Positions 42,727-52,964 of a stretch of 64,000 bases of DNA are shown here, one piece after another. The translations under genes and the position numbers were made by a program. The stretch's first letter is position 1. Each line of letters starts with the position of its first letter. The notes below the pieces were generated by a model that saw nothing but the letters and a program-made list of their open reading frames with translations, was not told the DNA's origin and did not search any database. The stretch comes from Rhodeus uyekii (lineage: Eukaryota; Chordata; Actinopteri; Cypriniformes; Acheilognathidae): assembly GCA_037043235.1 (NCBI GenBank), contig JAWRVZ010000031.1, positions 1-64,000 of the forward strand. Reading direction: 5' to 3'.

Positions 42727-43765
42727 ACCTAACCCTAACCCTAAAAGCCTGACAATGTCAATGCTAAATACTTTTAAATATTTTGGCATTCCGACATGTT
42801 TCTAACTGACACATCTTCTACTCATAAAGATCAGGACTTACAAGCTTACCACTCATATTTCCAGCATTGTGGTGCTTAATCCTAACCTTAACCCCAAACC
42901 CAGGCCTGGTCTCACAGACAGGTCTCACATGTAAACACCTGTAAAATAACAGTGTTTATCCATAGAACTCTTAGCAATATAATTTAATTAAAGGTGTCTG
43001 ACTGTAATGATTGAGTTAGTCTTTTTTTTTCTCACAAAGGAAGAGTGTCCTGGGAGAACCCACCTGTCCGGACGGGACCTTTGCTAGATCAGAGAGTGAT
43101 ACAGATTGAGGAACTGAATCATAACAACGCAGTTCGGACTGCGGATACACAGGGAAGAGTGGGCTCCATCGGGGGTCAGATCGGTGAACTTTTACGGACT
43201 GTAACCCAGACCAGAGCCAATTAATGCCTGTCTTGTCCGTTTTATTTGTCTTATCTTATTAGTTCTGAGTATAGAATGAGTAAGATATGGCTAATTAATT
43301 TTTAATTACTGTATTTTATTTTTTTTTTACTTTTATTACATTCTCCCGCGATTTGCGAATCTCAAAGTATCGCGGTACGTGAGTGGATGCTCTTCTCGTT
43401 CTGTTTTACGCGCTGAATAAACAAAATGGACATTCCTCTTTTTTTTAATAAATCCACTACTGAAAGTGTCTAATCTATCAGAAGAGAAGACAGTGGACAT
43501 CTACGCATCTCGTAAAAAGAGGCGGCTTCTTCTGCATTAGGTAAGATATTGTAATGTCTGAAGTAGTTCAATGACAGGTCAAGGGAGGCTCTGTTTATGA
43601 ACTTTAATCGGAACGATGAAGAACACTGTAAGAAGCGCACCTGTCTAACACACTCGCTGTTTTTCGCCGCACTTCTGAACTCCCCGTGTTAACCCTATCA
43701 CTGCCGATGCAAAACAAAACAGCAACTATAAAGAGTCTGTTCTATTCGCTCTTCTTTGTATAAAG

Positions 43766-44251
43766 CAGTGGTTCTCAAATAGTGGGGCGATGCCAGGGGG
43801 GGCGCGCGTTACCCTGGGGTACATGCTTTTTTTGCCAGGGAGTAAGTTTTCTTTTTTCTGAACAAGAGCAGCAGATATGAAGTTCAGATAACCGTCCCCT
43901 CATCCTTTGACGTGTACGATCAAACCGGTGTTCATGTGTGTCACGTGATCAACCACTAAATTCACACGTGTTTTCAGGCGATATCTGGCACTGATCCAAA
44001 AAAAAAAAAAGACGCGCTCAGAGCTTGTCATTTATCACAACAATTCAGTGTTTTCAACCACATAAGATTTCTTTTAGGTTTCAACAAGTTGAGCCAACAA
44101 GTTGGTGACTATTTTGAATTATCTATTATACAGCGCTTTTTGTGACTGCGGTATGTCAGGTGACAAGCATGACACGTTGCCATGGAAACAATAACGCAAA
44201 ATTTTTACCTCTTCCTAGGGGGGCGTGAGAGAAAATAATTGAGAAGCACTG
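43766..44251. mobile_element. Short hAT element 1
   Basis: CAGTGGTTCTCAAATAG to ATTGAGAAGCACTG, flanked by perfect GTATAAAG duplications (43758-43765 and 44252-44259). It is 486 bp and has no transposase frame. Confidence 0.92.
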
Positions 44252-44385
44252 GTATAAAGTCATTGTTCATTGTAAATGTATTTTATATGTAGAATGAATG
44301 ATATATAAATATGATATAAAATGGTCTGCTGGCCTGGTAGGTGCCCCCCCAAGCACAAAAGTGAAACTCCGCCTATGGTCTAGGG

Positions 44386-44973
44386 CAGTGGTTCTCAAAT
44401 AGTGGGGCGCGCCCCCGATGACAGGGGGGGGCGCGCGTGACCGTGGGGAACATGCTTTTTTTTGTCAGGGAGTAGGTTTTCTTGCACTGAACAAGAGCAG
44501 CAGATATGAAGTTCAGATAACTAACCCTTCACCCATTGATGTGTACGATCACACCGGTGTTCATATGTCACGTGATCAATCGCTAAATTCACACGTGTTT
44601 TCACGCGCTGGCACGTGTTTACATATCTGGCACTGATCCAAAAAAGAGGCGCTCAGAGAACTTGATCATTATAAAGGTTTTTAAGCGACAAACATTCACT
44701 TCCACATATCTAAGAATCTGAATATCAGGTAGTTGATAACAGAGCCAACAAGTTGGTGACTATTTTGAATAAAAAAGAAAAAACTAAATAAATGTGAAAC
44801 ATCTATCAAACAGCGCTTTTTTTGACTGCGGTCTGTCACGTGACAAGCATGACGCGTTACTATGGAAACAATAAAGCGAAAGTTCCAAAATAGGGGGAGG
44901 GGGGGCGCGTTTAATGTTTACTCCTTCCTAGGGGGGGGGGGGGGGCGCGACAGAAAATAATTGAGAAGCACTG
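44386..44973. mobile_element. Short hAT element 2, same family
   Basis: Same termini as 43766-44251, 588 bp, flanked by GTCTAGGG (44378-44385, 44974-44981). It shares internal AACAAGAGCAGCAGATATGA and CACGTGATCAA blocks with element 1. Different duplications prove two separate insertions only 134 bp apart. Confidence 0.92.
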
Positions 44974-45782
44974 GTCTAGGGGAACTGCACAGACCGGACG
45001 CGAGTGCTGAGGACCAGAACTGATTGATTGATTATGATCCGGACAAATTACCGAAGATCATCAAATGGATTAAAAATTGTATTTCAACTAACCCACCCGA
45101 ACCTCACTTGTCCCTATCTCTTGGTTGGGAGGTCAGCCTGACAGCTTGGTCTGCTATCGTTCCCTCTGCACTGCCTTATCTCCCTTCAAGGACAAACCAT
45201 AGAACTGAACTCGAAAACATCTGAAGTTATGGCTAACATTCTCACACAACACAATCTCAGACTCACTCGCACCATACACACCCGATCCTGATCCCAGCCC
45301 CCCTCCATTCGTCTGCCTGTACTGTCCTTATCTATCTCCTCTCCCACTCCATACAAAAAATCCCATCACGTGACCACGTGTACTGTATTAAGTTATGTTC
45401 TTTTGTGTTTGCTATGTAATGCTTGCTAAACTGCATTCTTGTATTTCTGGAGAGCGTGTGGCGGCGCATGCTCTGCTGCGACGACACGTCTGTCATGCCA
45501 GCTCACGCTACTGTATGACAGTTTGTGAAAACAAATTTCCCGTTAAGGGACAATAAATTCTATTCTATTCTATTCTATTCTAATAATTTAGTAAATTTCT
45601 GTAAAATAACAGTGTTTATCCATAGAACTCTTAGCAATATAATTTAATTAAAGGTGTCTGACTGTAATAATTTAATAAATACCTGTAAAATAACAGTGTT
45701 TATCCGTAGAACTCTCAGCGATATCATTTAATTGAAGGTTTTTGACCAATAATTTAGTAAATACCTGTAAAATAACAGTTTT

Positions 45783-45934
45783 ACACTGTAAAAAAAACCT
45801 CGGAAAAAAAGGTAAAATTATTGTTTTTGCACTTTATTTGAATTAAGATATTTTACTTTAATTTTATGGTTTTTGTTTGGCAGCCGTAGCTGCCAGTCAT
45901 TTACCGTTTTTTTCTGAGGTTTTTTTTTACGTGT
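45783..45934. mobile_element. Palindromic MITE, copy 2 (shortened)
   Basis: ACACTGTAAA start and the GGCAGCCGTAGCTGCCAGTC arm as at 42447-42726, but the left arm is largely missing. It borders the LINE relic that starts at about 45950. Confidence 0.75.
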
Positions 45935-45949
45935 ATGTTATGGACAATA

Positions 45950-48000
45950 GAACATCTTCTGGAATGCTTAACCATAGAGATTGAAATTGAAAGATCTAAA
46001 AAAAATTATTATTAGTTGTGTGTACAGAACACCAGGAAGATGTATTACATACATTTCATACATTTATGAATAAATTAGTAGGTGTGTTAAATAAATGGAA
46101 TGAGAACAAGTTTCAAATTATATGTGGAGATTTTAACATTAATTTGTTAAATCCAAATGGACATAAGAGAACATCAGATTTTATAGATTCAATGTATAGC
46201 AAATGTATATTCCCGGTGATTACAAAACCAAGTTGAATAACATCTGACACTGCTACATTAATTGATAATATATATACTAATGAAATTGTAGGGAAAATTG
46301 TAGGAGGATTATTTGCAAATTATATGACTGACCATCTTCCAGTTTTTGCAATTTTTCAAAGATTTTTAACAAAACCAAATGAAAATAGGACAAACAACGT
46401 TAAAATGATTTCGACATAGAACACCAGAAGCCATTGCTGCCCTTGGGGAGGATTTAAAGAAGCATGACTGGAGTGAGGTTTATGTAAATTCAGATCCTAA
46501 TGGAGCCTATGGTGCTTTCTTAACCGTACTGACTGAAAAATATGAAAAGCATTGTTTTTTTCAATAAGTTTGTAAGGAAGAGCAAAAATATGGACAAACC
46601 ATGGATTACAAATGGAATGGAAAAGCAATTTCCATTCCACATTATATAGGAAATTTATTACAACAAGGAGAAAACAAGCTGAAAATAATTATAATATAAA
46701 AGTATTATAAGATTTAGTAAAAAGGACTATTATCACACATTATGGAACAAGTACAAGAGTAATACTAAAAAAAAACAGTTCTCTAAAATTGTACAGAAAC
46801 TATTTGTGCATAGGCTTGATAATTTCATAGATAAACATAAACTATTGAGTGAACATCAGTATGTATTTAGAGCCAATAGCTCAACCTCAATGGCAGTGAT
46901 GGAAATGGTTAATAATGAATATACTGTGTGGGTTGTTCCTGGATAAAAAAAAAAAAGCTTTTGACACTATTGATCATGGTCTATTAATGAGGAAATTGGA
47001 AAGATATGGTATAAGAGGCAAAGGCTATTTCTGGTTAAAAAGTTACCTGGATGAGAGATATCAATTTGTACAAATAAAGGATGTTAGATCAGACTTAATG
47101 AAAGTCACTGTTACCATTTTGCCCTGGGTGTGGTGTTTTGTGTGCACTTCCTAGCTGTAGGGTCTTTGTCACTTCCGGGTTGTCTAGTCACTGTTAGTGG
47201 GTGTGTTGGTTATCACGTGGGTGTTGCCTCTCGTTTCCTCCCTGCACCTGTCTCTAGTTCATTAGTGTGCCCCAGGTGATCGTCATCTCCTAGTGTATTT
47301 CACCCCTTGGCTTCCTCCCTGTCTTTGTCCGTGGTTGACGTTTCTGGATGTTCCCTGTCAGCAGTTTATGTGGTGGTTTCTCCCTCTGAGTTCTCCTAGG
47401 TGTGCACATGAGGTGCCGTTTGAGTTTATATTCAAGTCTTTTGTTTATCCGTGTTCTAGAGTTTTGCACTACTAGTGCCTTTTTGTTTATATTTAAAGTG
47501 TTTTGGTTTATTGTTTATTAAATGAGTTTTGAGTTCAGTTCTTGTCCGTCTCGTCTTCGTCAGTCCTCCACCGGGCATTACAGTCACTTGTGGAGTTCCA
47601 CAGGGTTCGTTATTAGATACATTATTGTTTGTACTGTATATAAATGATATTTGTAAAGTGTGGAAAATATAAAAAATGGTTTTGTTTTCTGATGACACAA
47701 ATTTATATTTTTCAGGGAAAAATTTGGAACAGCTTCTGAATACAGTGGAAATTGAACTGGTGATCTTTACAAAATGATTCGATGATAATAGATTTTCACT
47801 GGATTTAAGTAAAATAACGTTTATAATATTTGGTAATCGAAAGTGTAATAATAAAGTTAAAATTAGGATTAAAAATGAGGAAATAGAGTATATGAAAATA
47901 AATGTCTAGGCGTTATAATTTTTCATACATTATGCTGGAAATCACATATTAATCATGTAAAAAGAAAAATGTCACAATCCATTGCAATATTACATAAAAC
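45950..48000 (+). pseudogene. LINE relic (jockey/CR1/I group): endonuclease and RT
   Basis: The plus strand encodes IISCVYRTPG, FQIICGDFNINLLNPNGHKR and TDHLPVFAIF (endonuclease), then KKAFDTIDHGLLMRKLERYG, RGKGYFWLKSYLDERYQFVQ, VPQGSLL and MVLFSDDTNLYF (RT fingers, palm and SDD-type catalytic box). Many frameshifts and stops are present. It is interrupted by a solo LTR (47109-47582) and then by the DIRS at 48001, and continues at 53160. Exact clade is not certain from the sequence alone. Confidence 0.75.
47109..47582 (+). mobile_element. Solo LTR, 474 bp
   Basis: TGTTACC to CATTACA, flanked by perfect GTCAC (47104-47108, 47583-47587). Removing it rejoins the RT codons for KVT and CGVPQGS, proving insertion into the LINE. 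The plus strand ends with TTATTAAATGAG followed by TTGTCCGTCTCGTCTTCG, so orientation is plus. It resembles in layout the LTRs ending at 10869, 20025 and 57476. Confidence 0.85.
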
Positions 48001-48240
48001 GTCTCGGGTTACGAATGTAACCCTGGTTCCCTGAGGGGAACGAGACGCTGCGTCTAGCGCTAGGGGAAATAGTCTTCCTCGGTCACGTGAAGATCTGTGC
48101 AACCAATGAGAGACGAACGCGTGCGAATGCGTCACTGCCGGCGGCTGCCGGTGACGTCATGAGCTAGAGCATAAGAGCGCGTCCGAAACCCGGGCGCCTC
48201 AGCATGAATGTCTGAAGCGGGCACGGAGGCTCAAGGAGCT
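48001..48240 (-). repeat. DIRS inverted terminal repeat, low-coordinate end
   Basis: CGGGTTACGAATGTAACCCT, then a GAGACGCTGCGTCTAGCGCT AGGGGAAATAGTCTTCC segment that recurs inverted at 52965-53135. The first 40 bp are a terminal extension present again in the internal complementary region. Confidence 0.88.
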
Positions 48241-48251
48241 GAGGCAAAGAC

Positions 48252-48344
48252 GCAGCGTCTCGTTCTCCTCAGGGAACCAGGGTTACATTCGTAACCCGAG
48301 ACGTTCCCTTTCAGGGAACTCGAGCTGCGTCTAGCGCTAGGGGA
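48252..48344 (-). repeat. DIRS internal complementary region
   Basis: CAGCGTCTCGTTCTCCTCAG, GTTACATTCGTAACCCGAGA and then CGTTCCCTTTCAGGGAACTC GAGCTGCG: the complements of the two element ends joined directly. This arrangement is specific to DIRS elements and supports completeness. Confidence 0.88.
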
Positions 48345-48395
48345 ACGCAATACCAACGCCACCTCAGTGACGCCGGCCTCCGGGTGTGTCCCAGC

Positions 48396-49550
48396 TCACT
48401 GAGAGAGCACCCTAGTCCCCGGGGCGGCATCGAGGTCCAAATGGTAAAACCTCATAAAGGTGTGCGGCGAAGACCAGCCAGCCGCAGCACAAACATCAGA
48501 TAAGGACACTCCGGAGAGGAGTGCCTTGGATGCCGCCATGCTCCTAGTGGAGTGGGCTCGGACCCTCAGAGGAGAAGCATGTCCGGCCGACTCGTAAGCT
48601 AAGCAGATAGCCTCGACTATCCACCTGCTTAAGGTTTGCTTAGAGGCAGGAGCCCCCTCAGGGGTCCCAAAGCAAACGAACAATTGGTCCGACTTACGCC
48701 AAGTGGCAGTCTTGAAAACGTAAGCGTCCAGTGCTCGCACTGGACAGACCTTGTTCTTGTGTTCCTGCTCATGATCATCAAATGGGGGAGGGCAGAAGGC
48801 CTGCAGCGTGATAGACCGAGCCACCTCAGTGGGAACCTTGGGGACATAGCCTGGCCTCGGGTGGAGAAATGCCTTTACCATCCCGGGCGCAAACTCAAGA
48901 CATGAAGGGGCCACTGAAAGGGCCTGAAGATCCCCGACCCTCTTGAGCGAGGTGATAGCCAGCAAAAGCAGGGTCTTAAGGGAGAGGTACTTGGTTGAGA
49001 TTTCCTCTATAGGTTCGAAGGGTGCCTGGGACAGGCCTTGGAGTACCACAGACAAGTCCCAAGCCGGCACCCGGGTCTGTGCCGCAGGTCTCAGCCTTAG
49101 TGTGCCACGGAGGAAACGAGTGACCAGGGGGTCCCTGCCCAGGGATACCCCACCCAGAGGTACGTGGCAAGCTGCTATGGCAGCCACATAAACCTTCAAG
49201 GTGGAGGGGGACAGCCCTGCCACAAATCTTTCTTGCAGGAACTCTACTACTTTGCCGACTTGACAGGTTACTGGGTGCAACTGCCTTTCAACACACCAGG
49301 ACGTGAAAAGTTTCCACTTCAAGGCGTAGAGTTTCCTCGTGGAGGGAGCTCTGGACTGAAGGATGGTCTCGACAACCTCGGCTGAGAGACCAGATTCTAT
49401 GAGCTGGGTCCCTTCAGGGGCCAGACCCACAGTTTCATTAGCTCTGGTTGCGGATATAGAATGCAACCCTCCGCCTGGGACAGAAGGTCCCTCCTGATTG
49501 GAATCTCCCAAGGGACTCCATCTAGGAGGGATACCAGGTCCGAGAACCAT
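48396..49550 (-). CDS. DIRS tyrosine recombinase (384 aa from ATG 49550)
   Basis: It integrates the DNA circle by site-specific recombination in place of an integrase. After a linker, SRAPSTRKLYALKWKLFTSW and LSPSTLKVYVAAIA form the N-terminal core-binding half. The catalytic half has SLKRVGDLQALSVAP (Arg I), VRAHSTRSMAASK (His-x-x-Arg) and FMRFYHLDLDAAP (Tyr). The frame is open upstream without a stop to 51248, far into the RT gene, so the true start is uncertain. I chose the in-frame ATG at 49550, which leaves a 154-bp overlap with the RT/RH stop. Expression probably needs reinitiation or frameshifting. Confidence 0.85.
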   Translation of the reverse strand: MVLGPGIPPRWSPLGDSNQEGPSVPGGGLHSISATRANETVGLAPEGTQLIESGLSAEVVETILQSRAPSTRKLYALKWKLFTSWCVERQLHPVTCQVGKVVEFLQERFVAGLSPSTLKVYVAAIAACHVPLGGVSLGRDPLVTRFLRGTLRLRPAAQTRVPAWDLSVVLQGLSQAPFEPIEEISTKYLSLKTLLLLAITSLKRVGDLQALSVAPSCLEFAPGMVKAFLHPRPGYVPKVPTEVARSITLQAFCPPPFDDHEQEHKNKVCPVRALDAYVFKTATWRKSDQLFVCFGTPEGAPASKQTLSRWIVEAICLAYESAGHASPLRVRAHSTRSMAASKALLSGVSLSDVCAAAGWSSPHTFMRFYHLDLDAAPGTRVLSQ

Positions 49551-51391
49551 ATCCTGGATGGCCAGTGGGGGGCCACCAGCGTGAGACGGACCCTGTCCCG
49601 GCGAACCTTGGCCAGAACTCCCGGGAGCAGAGCGGTCGGGGGAAAGGCGTACAGGAGTGACCTCGGCCAATCCTGTACCATGGCATCCCGCCCCAGAGGC
49701 GCTGGATGCGTTAGTGAAAACCACAGAGGGCAGTGGGTGTTCTCTACTGAGGCAAACAGGTCGACCTGTGCCTTGCCGTATCTTTCCCAAATCTGCTCCA
49801 CCACATCGGGGTGGAGCCGCCATTCCCCTGGTCTTGCCCCCTGTCTTGATAAGGCATCTGCTCCCACATTCTGGACCCCCGGGATGTAGGCTGCCCTGAG
49901 AGACAACAACTTCCCTTGGGCCCAGAGGAGGATTTGCCGCGCCATCTTGTACAGTGGTCGCGAACGTAGACCCCCTTGGTGATTGATATATGCGACCGCC
50001 GTCATGCTGTCGGTGAACACAGTGACATGGTGGTCGCGAAGGTCCGGTAGGAACGCACATAGTGCTCTGCGGATCGCCAATAACTCTAACATGTTTATGT
50101 GCCAGGTCTGGTGCCGACTGTTCCATTGACCTTGTGAGGAGCGGTCCTTTATGACAGCCCCCCAGCCCGAGAGGGAGGCGTCTGTCGAGAGAGAGACTCT
50201 CCGAACCAGAGCCCCAAGCCTTGGGCCTTGAGACAGGAACCAAGAGTTCTTCCACATGCTCAAGGCGCGTAGGCATCGCCCCGTGACCTTGATAGTGCGT
50301 AGTGGATTCCCCTTCGGGGAAAACCCCTTGGTCATTAGCCACCACTGCAGGGACCTCATGTGCAGAAGGCCCAGTGGGATGATACTGGATGCCGCTGCCA
50401 TGAGCCCTAACACCCTCTGAAAGTGTTTCACCGTGAGTGGCTGGCCTAGCTTGATGCTCTTGACGGCTGAACAAATAGTTTGGATGCGCTCGGGGGAAAG
50501 CCGAGCCGACATCGCGACTGAGTCCCAGACGACTCCCAAGAAAGTGGTTCTCTGAGCGGGAGAAAGTACACTCTTCTTGGCGTTCAGCCTCAACCCCAGC
50601 TCCTTCATATGTGCGAGCACCACATCTCGATGTTGCTCCGCTAACTGCGGTGACTGCGCCAGAATAAGCCAGTCGTCGATATAATTTAAAACACGGATGC
50701 CCCGCAGCCGCAGTGGAGCTAGTGCAGCGTCCACGACTCTTGTGAACGTGCGGGGTGAGAGCGCTAGGCCGAACGGAAGCACCCGATACTGGTACGCCTT
50801 TCCCCCAAAGGCGAACCTCAGGAACTTCCTGTGTTGCGGAAGGATGGAGACATGGAAATACGCGTCCTTGAGGTCGACTGTGACAAACCAATCCTCGGAT
50901 CTGACCTGCACTACGATCTGTTTGAGCGTTAGCATTTTGAACTTTAGACGCCTGACCGCACGATTCAAGAGACGCAAATCCAGAATAGGCCGCAACCCTC
51001 CATCCTTCTTTGGAACTAAGAAGTACCGGCTGTAAAAACCGGACTTGCTTTCTGCGAGGGGTACATGCTCGATGGCCCCTTTCGCCAGCAAAGTGTCTAC
51101 TTCTTGCTCCATGACCAGAGCCTGCTGAGGGCCTACCACTGACTGTAGGACCCCCGAAAAGCGAGGTGGAGAAACCCCGAACTGAATGGCGTACCCTAAG
51201 GTTACCGTGCGCAGGACCCACTGAGAGATACCGGGTAGCCGTGACCACGCATCCCGGAATTCTACTAGGGGAACCAGCCTCCCTGGGCTGGCCTCTGGTA
51301 CCAAGAACATATCCCCCACTGAGCCGGGGCTGATTCCGGAAACCTGGGAGGATTGCTCTAGGACCCTCCTTAGAGGGGGTGGTTTTCCCAT
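49397..51391 (-). CDS. DIRS reverse transcriptase-RNase H
   Basis: RT motifs in order: RYFLVPKKDGGLRPILDLRL, VTVDLKDAYFHVSILP (first Asp), QYRVLPFGLALSPRTFT, LNYIDDWLILA (YIDD catalytic box) and TTFLGVVWDS. RNase H motifs follow: LSTDASLSGWGAVI (Asp), HINMLELLAIRRAL (Glu), VFTDSMTAVAYINHQGG (Asp) and GADALSRQG. The frame is open back to 51487, overlapping the end of gag by about 40 bp in another frame. The first ATG is 51391 (MGKPPPLRRVLEQ), and a ribosomal frameshift from gag is possible. The C-terminal 100 residues (ALLPGVLAKV...) overlap the recombinase. Confidence 0.88.
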   Translation of the reverse strand: MGKPPPLRRVLEQSSQVSGISPGSVGDMFLVPEASPGRLVPLVEFRDAWSRLPGISQWVLRTVTLGYAIQFGVSPPRFSGVLQSVVGPQQALVMEQEVDTLLAKGAIEHVPLAESKSGFYSRYFLVPKKDGGLRPILDLRLLNRAVRRLKFKMLTLKQIVVQVRSEDWFVTVDLKDAYFHVSILPQHRKFLRFAFGGKAYQYRVLPFGLALSPRTFTRVVDAALAPLRLRGIRVLNYIDDWLILAQSPQLAEQHRDVVLAHMKELGLRLNAKKSVLSPAQRTTFLGVVWDSVAMSARLSPERIQTICSAVKSIKLGQPLTVKHFQRVLGLMAAASSIIPLGLLHMRSLQWWLMTKGFSPKGNPLRTIKVTGRCLRALSMWKNSWFLSQGPRLGALVRRVSLSTDASLSGWGAVIKDRSSQGQWNSRHQTWHINMLELLAIRRALCAFLPDLRDHHVTVFTDSMTAVAYINHQGGLRSRPLYKMARQILLWAQGKLLSLRAAYIPGVQNVGADALSRQGARPGEWRLHPDVVEQIWERYGKAQVDLFASVENTHCPLWFSLTHPAPLGRDAMVQDWPRSLLYAFPPTALLPGVLAKVRRDRVRLTLVAPHWPSRIWFSDLVSLLDGVPWEIPIRRDLLSQAEGCILYPQPELMKLWVWPLKGPSS

Positions 51392-51446
51392 GGCGGGCTG
51401 ACTGATGAGCTGCTCCAGGGACACACCACCTGGTTGCGGCTTGGCG

Positions 51447-52907
51447 TCAGGGCCGCTTACTCTTAGCCTTCTTAGCCTCCAGGACAACCCTTAGATCACC
51501 TTTACGACCTGCGGCTTTAACTTGTCGGCCCCCCCTCCCGGCATCTACCGGAGGGAGACGGGTTGCGACACTGTATTTTTGAGCGGCCCTGTATGAGGAG
51601 CTCTGAAACCTGGCTTGACTGGCGGTCTCACGTGGAGGGCGGCGTGGAAGAACTTTACTGAATGCTGCCTGCTGTCGTGCAGCCTCCTGAAACTTGTCGA
51701 CGACGCTTTTTACGGCATCGCCGAACAAGCCCGAAGGGGACAGAGGAGCGTCCAGCAAAACAAATTTGTCTTTATCTTTCATTGTTGACAAATTAAGCCA
51801 AAGGTGTCTCTCCGTGGCCACCAGAGCTGCCATGGAGCGGCCGACAGAGTAGGCCGTCTCCCTAGTGGCCCGAAGAGACAAATCCACAGTCCGGCGCAGC
51901 TCTGTCACTGCCTCCGGACTAATACTGCCGCCCTCGTTGAGGTTCCCAAGCAACTCAGCCTGATACGCCTGCAACAGTGCCGTGGTGTGCAGGCACGATG
52001 CGGCTTGACTCGAGGCTGAGTACGCTTTCCCCACCAAGGACGATGTGACGCGCATCGGCTTGGAGGGGAGCGCCGGAGCTTTAATGGAGGATGAAGACTG
52101 AGGAACGAGGTAACTCGCGAGAGCCTCATCCACTTTTTTCATCCCTCCATAACAATGATTTTGACCCCCTACTAAATTGCTATACATTCTGCTATTGCGT
52201 GTATGAACTTTTTCGGAGGCTGGCCTTCCCCAAGATCTAGATACCTCGGCATGCAAATCTGGTATAAAAGGCATTGCTCGGCGCGGGGGAGTGACGCGAA
52301 CTGGTAAATAGTGCTCGTCCAACATACTTCTTCTGGGACGAACGCTTCTGGTCTCTGCTGGCCAATCAAGTCCCAGACAAGAGACCGCTCGCGTCACAAC
52401 CTCAACAAGCTCCTCAAATGCCGGCGAGGAGGGTGGCGATTCCTCCTCGGCCGGGCCAACACTAGCTAAATCCATCTCACTTTCTGAACTAGATAGAGCT
52501 AATGTTGGAGTCACAGCACGGGCACCTCTCTCGGAGTGCTCGTGACTGGGACCCGCTTGATCTCGCGAGAGCTGAGGTAAGGCAGGACCCACCCCAGCTG
52601 ACTCGGCAAGATCCATTTGTGATCCCCAGGAACGAGAGCGCCGCAAAGCCTCGGCTGCTGCAGGTCCTGAACCACGGGGAACACTAGCCTGGGCGGCCTC
52701 TTTACAGACCGCCAGGCGGGAGCGGAGATCATGCAAAGAAAACCTCTCGCAGTCTTTGCAGCCGGCATTCTCAAGTGCCGACCGTGCATGCTCCTCTCCC
52801 AAACAGATTACACACATAACATGTGTATCCTTGCCTGTTATAAAACGAGGGCAAGGATGAACACACGGTGTGAACCTCTGTTCAATCGCCACATTTTCCA
52901 CACTCAT
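51447..52907 (-). CDS. DIRS gag-like ORF1 (486 aa)
   Basis: Start chosen at ATG 52907 (MSVENVAIEQRFTPCVHPCP); the frame extends nine codons further without an ATG. An N-terminal Cys/His cluster (CPRFITGKDTHVMCVICLGE, then H and a C-x2-C) may bind zinc. It is followed by a heptad-like basic region, an acidic Ser-rich section with ELVEVVTRAVSCLGLDWPAE and LDEHYLPVRVTP, and a conserved C-terminal half (VGKAYSASSQAASCLHTTAL, ELRRTVDLSLRATRETAYSV, WLNLSTMKDKDKFVLLDAPL). It ends in a basic tail (KKAKSKRP). Four decayed relatives in this window help to define the domain borders. Function is inferred from position. Confidence 0.85.
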   Translation of the reverse strand: MSVENVAIEQRFTPCVHPCPRFITGKDTHVMCVICLGEEHARSALENAGCKDCERFSLHDLRSRLAVCKEAAQASVPRGSGPAAAEALRRSRSWGSQMDLAESAGVGPALPQLSRDQAGPSHEHSERGARAVTPTLALSSSESEMDLASVGPAEEESPPSSPAFEELVEVVTRAVSCLGLDWPAETRSVRPRRSMLDEHYLPVRVTPPRRAMPFIPDLHAEVSRSWGRPASEKVHTRNSRMYSNLVGGQNHCYGGMKKVDEALASYLVPQSSSSIKAPALPSKPMRVTSSLVGKAYSASSQAASCLHTTALLQAYQAELLGNLNEGGSISPEAVTELRRTVDLSLRATRETAYSVGRSMAALVATERHLWLNLSTMKDKDKFVLLDAPLSPSGLFGDAVKSVVDKFQEAARQQAAFSKVLPRRPPRETASQARFQSSSYRAAQKYSVATRLPPVDAGRGGRQVKAAGRKGDLRVVLEAKKAKSKRP

Positions 52908-52964
52908 TCTGATTTTTTGATATCTCACACTCAAAAATCACTCTCGCACAAACACAGCACGCTG

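Larger units (their letters stand above)
43021..45580 (+). mobile_element. Retroposon-like insert with TTCTA tail, carrying two hATs
   Basis: GC-richer sequence (about 43030-43220 and 44985-45550) ends in ACAATAAATTC and five TTCTA units at 45552-45577, the kind of short-repeat 3' tail found in CR1/L2-group retroposons. It interrupts the 84-bp satellite (units at 42935-43015 and 45583-45775). No RT frame is visible, so it may be a truncated LINE or a processed transcript. Two hAT elements inserted later. Confidence 0.45.

Noticed and set aside
42724..42745. CTAACCCTAACCCTAA resembling telomeric repeat.
   Set aside because: Only two to three units; too short to call an interstitial telomere.
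48629..50990. Additional frames on both strands over the DIRS (for example 49461-49889 plus, 50697-51035 plus).
   Set aside because: High GC content keeps several frames open by chance; only the frames with RT, RNase H and recombinase motifs are supported. The long upstream extension of the recombinase frame is treated as a finding and not as coding sequence.
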